A stretch of 64,000 nucleotides of DNA. Origin: Apostichopus japonicus. Lineage: Eukaryota > Echinodermata > Holothuroidea > Aspidochirotida > Stichopodidae. Shown here in pieces: positions 59,810-64,000 of the stretch (within the stretch, counting starts at the first letter, position 1; every line of letters begins with the position of its first letter). Location: NCBI RefSeq assembly GCF_037975245.1, contig NC_092579.1:17200178-17264177 (forward strand), in the 5' to 3' direction. The notes under the pieces are model-generated. The model saw nothing but the letters and a program-made list of their open reading frames with translations, made no database searches and was not told the DNA's origin. Both the position numbers and the translations under genes were made by a program.

Positions 59810-62800
59810 ATACAAGAGCACTACCATGATTTACTTTGACAACTTGTGAAACACAAACAAGGAAGCTTGTGCAAATGTGCAGTAAAAATAGCTCATGAAA
59901 TGAAAGTGATCACTACTGAAAAAAGAATGTCCAAGGAAGAGATGTTGGATGTGATAAAATGAGAAGGTTTTGTTCTTGTCATTCAATTGTCATTAGCTTT
60001 CCATTTTGCTGGGGATGTACTCGGTGGAAGACAAACAGAGAATTTCACAAAATTTAGCCCATGTTCTAATAAAACAAACCAGTGCAAAAAAAAACAAACA
60101 TCTACTTGCTAAGATCAGACTGGACAGAAAATTAATCTTCCTGTCGGCCACTGTGACACTTTGCAAAACTTAAACCAATCTGCATTCAGCAAGACTTACA
60201 GATGTATTTTACTCCCATGACAAAACTTGAAATAATGAAAATATTTGTATACATCACATGAAAATTTAAAATGTTTACATGTACACTGGCTGTCTGCTAC
60301 AATGAATATCATACTGTGTCATGAGTAAGCATCTTTAGAACTACATATATTGTTCACAACACTAATGAAACAGTAGTTTTTGAATAAAATATTTTTGGTG
60401 CAGAGGAGTCATTGCATATTCCTGGATGACAGCTGATGATCTGTGATATCATCACGGTAACCATGTTCATTAAAAACACTTTCAAGTTCTTTAATTAGCT
60501 TACATCTCCTTGAAATTTGATACATTTGGAGTTATAGCCCTACTAGATGAGGTATGAACGTAGCTGACATGGCACTGACAGGCTTCAAAACTTGAAATAT
60601 GTTTGGCAAAAATGATGAAATGGTAAACAGTATTATAAAGAAATTAAAATGACATGTTTCACTCGATAACCATGATGATAATTCCTCCATCTGCTGTTGC
60701 TTGATACGTGAATTAATTCATGAACCTTCTTTGAATTTCACAATGAACCCACTCAAAATGCCGGACATGTGCATGATTTGCTACTATAGTAAGAACCAGT
60801 TAGGTATCCGGATTAAGCAAGGACTGACAGATCATGGCAATAACATTAAAATAGGCAAAAACCACGTACAGGCATGCAAGACCAATGTTAAAACTACAGA
60901 TTTTGCTAGTAGAACATAAAGTAAATTTTAAAGTCTTTTCACAGAGAAGCTTTAAAAAAATGGATGATATCAGTGAAGAGGTCAAGGTACTAAAAGAAAA
61001 CAAAAGGAGTAATAAAACCAAGAAATAGGCAAGTATATACCAGGTAACCTTGAAATTGAAAGAATATAGTACAGTAGCTGAGAAAGTAACTGTGAGAAAA
61101 CCTTTATATTGAAACCTTGTTATTGCCAGAATGAGACCAGGCTTTGAATATGATTGTTTGTTATTCCTATTCGGTATAAAGCTAAAAGCTTTAAATTGTC
61201 AATATTACGTTTCTGGTGGATGTTAGACCCAATAGTTCATTCCTGTGTTAGTCTGATACAGTAAAAACTATATTCATTTGGTTACATGTAGAGAACTGTA
61301 CCACACTATCAACTCTTTGTAATTCACACTGGATTGTAATTAGCAGAAAGAGATTTCTCTTCCTGAAGGTAAATCTCTTTAGAGTACTAATGCATGCCAT
61401 ATCTTAACCTTTTATCTGGACAGCATTTATCTAGTTGAATTTAATGGTGCAGATTGCAGACATTTTTGCTTTGCTTAGCCTTCCACTAGAATGAGGAACC
61501 CTAATACATGCTACATATTGCTGTGCATCTTCACTACATACTCACTTCACTACATACATCAAGACTAGCATACTAATTACATGCATTCCCTCTGCAGTCC
61601 TATTTTCCAGGTCTAACAATAATGTATCAAATTACTAGCACCTTTTGTACATTGTACACACATCCAGGCACTGTCCATACTTTACTTAGTCTAACATATG
61701 CTAATATTAGCTATATAGTGCCTTACACTGTTTCCTATCTAGGTTATGTCCAATCTTTGCCAGGACTGTAATATCATCCATCTACTTGGTTGAGTCTATA
61801 TACCACTGTACACCAACCATCCAACCCCCATCCCATTCCAAAGCCCGTCCTTTCACTTGCAGCTAGGACTATATACCATCCCTGTGTACCTACAGTATAG
61901 TCTGACATAAATTGCAAACTAAGTATGAAATATCCTTAACTTTTAGCAAATTGCATAGACATTATCAGGATAATTAAGTCGAAACACCCCCCCCCTCCAG
62001 TCCCTTGAGGCACCCCCTTTCCCTATGTCCTATATGTGTGAAAGCTTGCGAACATTTAAATTTTTTGCCATACTATAAAATACTAGAAATGAATGTTCTT
62101 TTGAAGGTCAAAGGTAATGATGTTCTCTTTGATTTTGCTCCAGGGTTTAGTTTTATCCTTTAACTATGTGATTTCACTGAGGCTTTGAGCAGATTCTACC
62201 AGAGTAAGATTTAAGACTTGTAAAGCAAGGAAAATTTCTGCGCCTTACTTTGCACATGCATTCAATTTCACTGTGTGTATTGTAAATGGGTGCCTCAGAA
62301 GTTTTTAAGGTTGATGTTTACCTTCTCGAACTGTAAACAATTTCAGCCATTTTTCTTTGAGGCTATGTGGATTAAAATCGTGTTCGGAAAAAGTGGTTAC
62401 AATTTTGTCTTTCAAGTTTGGCAACTACAGTCAGTCTCTACATCATTGCAGCAACATACTGAATGTATTGTGGATCACAGTATTAAGCGAATTAAGGGGT
62501 AGTTGGGGGGGGGGGGGAGGGGAGCATGCAAATTTACCATAAATACCTTTGAGTGAGAGATAGCAACAACCTATGATATCCATTTGATAAGCACATTTAA
62601 GAAACCCATATTTTTGTCACGTTTTCAAGGCAACATAGCAATTTAAGTACACTACATGCATTCATGTACCACCTGGCATCACAGCAAAGCCCAATGTTTA
62701 TACCAGCCTCTCTGTAAGTGCAACAAGACCAGCCACTTCAATGCTACTGCATAAAGTATTGTTAGTACGTTTTCATCTATATATCAACGTTTAGTGTGAT

Positions 62801-64000
62801 ATAAGGTCTAACTTGTACATCAATGGAGGAGGGTATTACGAATCTTTGACAATTACACAAATGGAGGGTGGCATGCCAGAGGCAGACGGTATAAACTGAA
62901 CGATCAACATTTCACAAGCAGGAAGAATTCAAGATGGTTCTAAGAGGATGGGAAAATTTAGTGGAAGAGGCCTGGCAGAGAAAAGTATGGACACGGAAAA
63001 AAACAAAGCAGAAAAGTTAAAATGAATGAAGAAGAAATGTCACAAAGAGGGTGGTTTCTGAGAATGTTTACAAGAATCAAGGGTTGGATTGTAACTAGAA
63101 TAAACATATTACCCAAATCTGGCTGTAAGAGCTTGCCTGAAAGAGAATTTGAAAATGACAATAATAGATCAATAAAATAACTCGGGCAAAACTGGTACTA
63201 AATACTATCAAAATTAAAGACGGTTATATTCATATCCACGATGCTAAACACGGGAGGAGTTCACTTCAAAATGCACAAATATATAAACTGAATGCTGAAA
63301 AACTTTACGTCATGCACTGAACACTTTTATAAGATTGATTTAATAAAAAGGAAAAAAAAGGAGCATATTTCTGAGCAGAAAAGAAAATGAACTTAACTCA
63401 TGAGATTTTTAACTTTTTTTCATGAGTACTCACCATTCAGTGTTTCACCCCTCCATTTGCCAACCTCATCCCTCCCCCCTCCCACCCCAAAACGTCATGT
63501 CAAAAAAATTATTTCGGATGGTCAAACGAACTGACCAATTAAGCTAGACGGACATAACCATTCTGTTCTCAGAGAATGAATGAAACTTGACAAGGCCTCA
63601 TCCTTCTAAAAGCATCAAAAGTTTCTGAAACTATTAAGTGAACAATGCATACACTTTGTACTGTTCACTTCCATTTCTTTTTAATCTCATATCACAGAAT
63701 ATATCAGAATTGTTTTATGAATTATCTATCAATGATTCATTCACTTGGGACCTTCATTACTTAACCAGATTGTCACCGGGAGGAAAATCATTCATTGACT
63801 TTGATTTCACCAAAACCGGCAAATACCCATAAAGCAGCATAGATACATGCTTGCCTTATGAAACAAAGCAATCATGTGAAAATCCGATCAAGTCGACCTG
63901 ACTTACATTCCCATTGGTAAAAAATGAACTGTTGCTTACTACATAAGATGGCGAAAAATAAGGAAGCAAACATGTAGAGAATATTTACTGTGACCTGTTT
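59810..64000. other. Non-coding, no supportable gene
   Basis: No exon with two credible splice sites and recognisable protein was found. Homopolymer runs (C at about 61988-61995, G at about 62506-62517) are the only notable features. Confidence 0.4.

Overview
This window is nuclear DNA of a multicellular animal. Genes are split by GT-AG introns, coding exons are short, introns are long and AT-rich, and transposons and satellites are dense. The identifiable genes are a KMT5A-like SET domain, a FES/FER-type SH2-tyrosine kinase and a C22orf23 (UPF0193/EVG1) orthologue. Together with the repeat style (tRNA-type SINE, hAT-like and TTAA MITEs, LINE tail) they suggest a marine invertebrate deuterostome, perhaps an echinoderm. 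That assignment is inference, not proof.

Region by region. (1) 1-6.5 kb, + strand: three exon positions of a KMT5A-like SET-domain gene. The block carrying exons 2 and 3 is tandemly duplicated. Both exon 2 copies have in-frame stops, one of them shared. (2) 10.9-28.0 kb, - strand: a FES/FER-like SH2 plus kinase gene in seven exons whose reading phases chain. Three lesions (two 1-nt insertions and one TAA) lie in the kinase domain, so this copy is a pseudogene or the sequence has local errors. A 12.6-kb intron inside the kinase domain holds two large arrays: a head-to-head palindromic ~300-bp satellite (12.2-20.8 kb) and eight ~336-bp units made from a tRNA-derived SINE (21.2-23.9 kb). (3) 28-43 kb: mobile-element territory, with a 21-bp minisatellite, TTAA MITEs, a 2.4-kb segment with 34-bp perfect terminal inverted repeats, a SINE with a 12-bp target duplication, a hAT-like MITE with a perfect 8-bp target duplication, degenerate tandem repeats, a LINE C-terminal relic and a ~232-bp tandem repeat. 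Two or three small acidic phase-1 exons on the - strand also lie here and may be the kinase gene's N-terminal linker. (4) 42.6-46.8 kb: a satellite built on a tttcgac-type unit, interrupted by a hAT-like element with a second family member nested inside it. Both have perfect 8-bp target duplications. (5) 47.1-52.5 kb, + strand: a complete six-exon C22orf23-like gene (221 codons) with an ETS/CRE-type promoter. Its 5' UTR contains an inverted fragment of the neighbouring satellite. (6) 52.5-64 kb: mostly non-coding. One probable last exon on the - strand (57.9-58.0 kb) encodes a Lys-rich tail.

The genes show no common pathway. The coherent story is how repeats shape this locus: transposons sit within 25-40 bp of kinase splice sites, satellites fill one intron, and a satellite scrap lies in a promoter-proximal UTR. 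Coordinates of exons are given to the base where splice sites were read directly; repeat boundaries are approximate unless stated.
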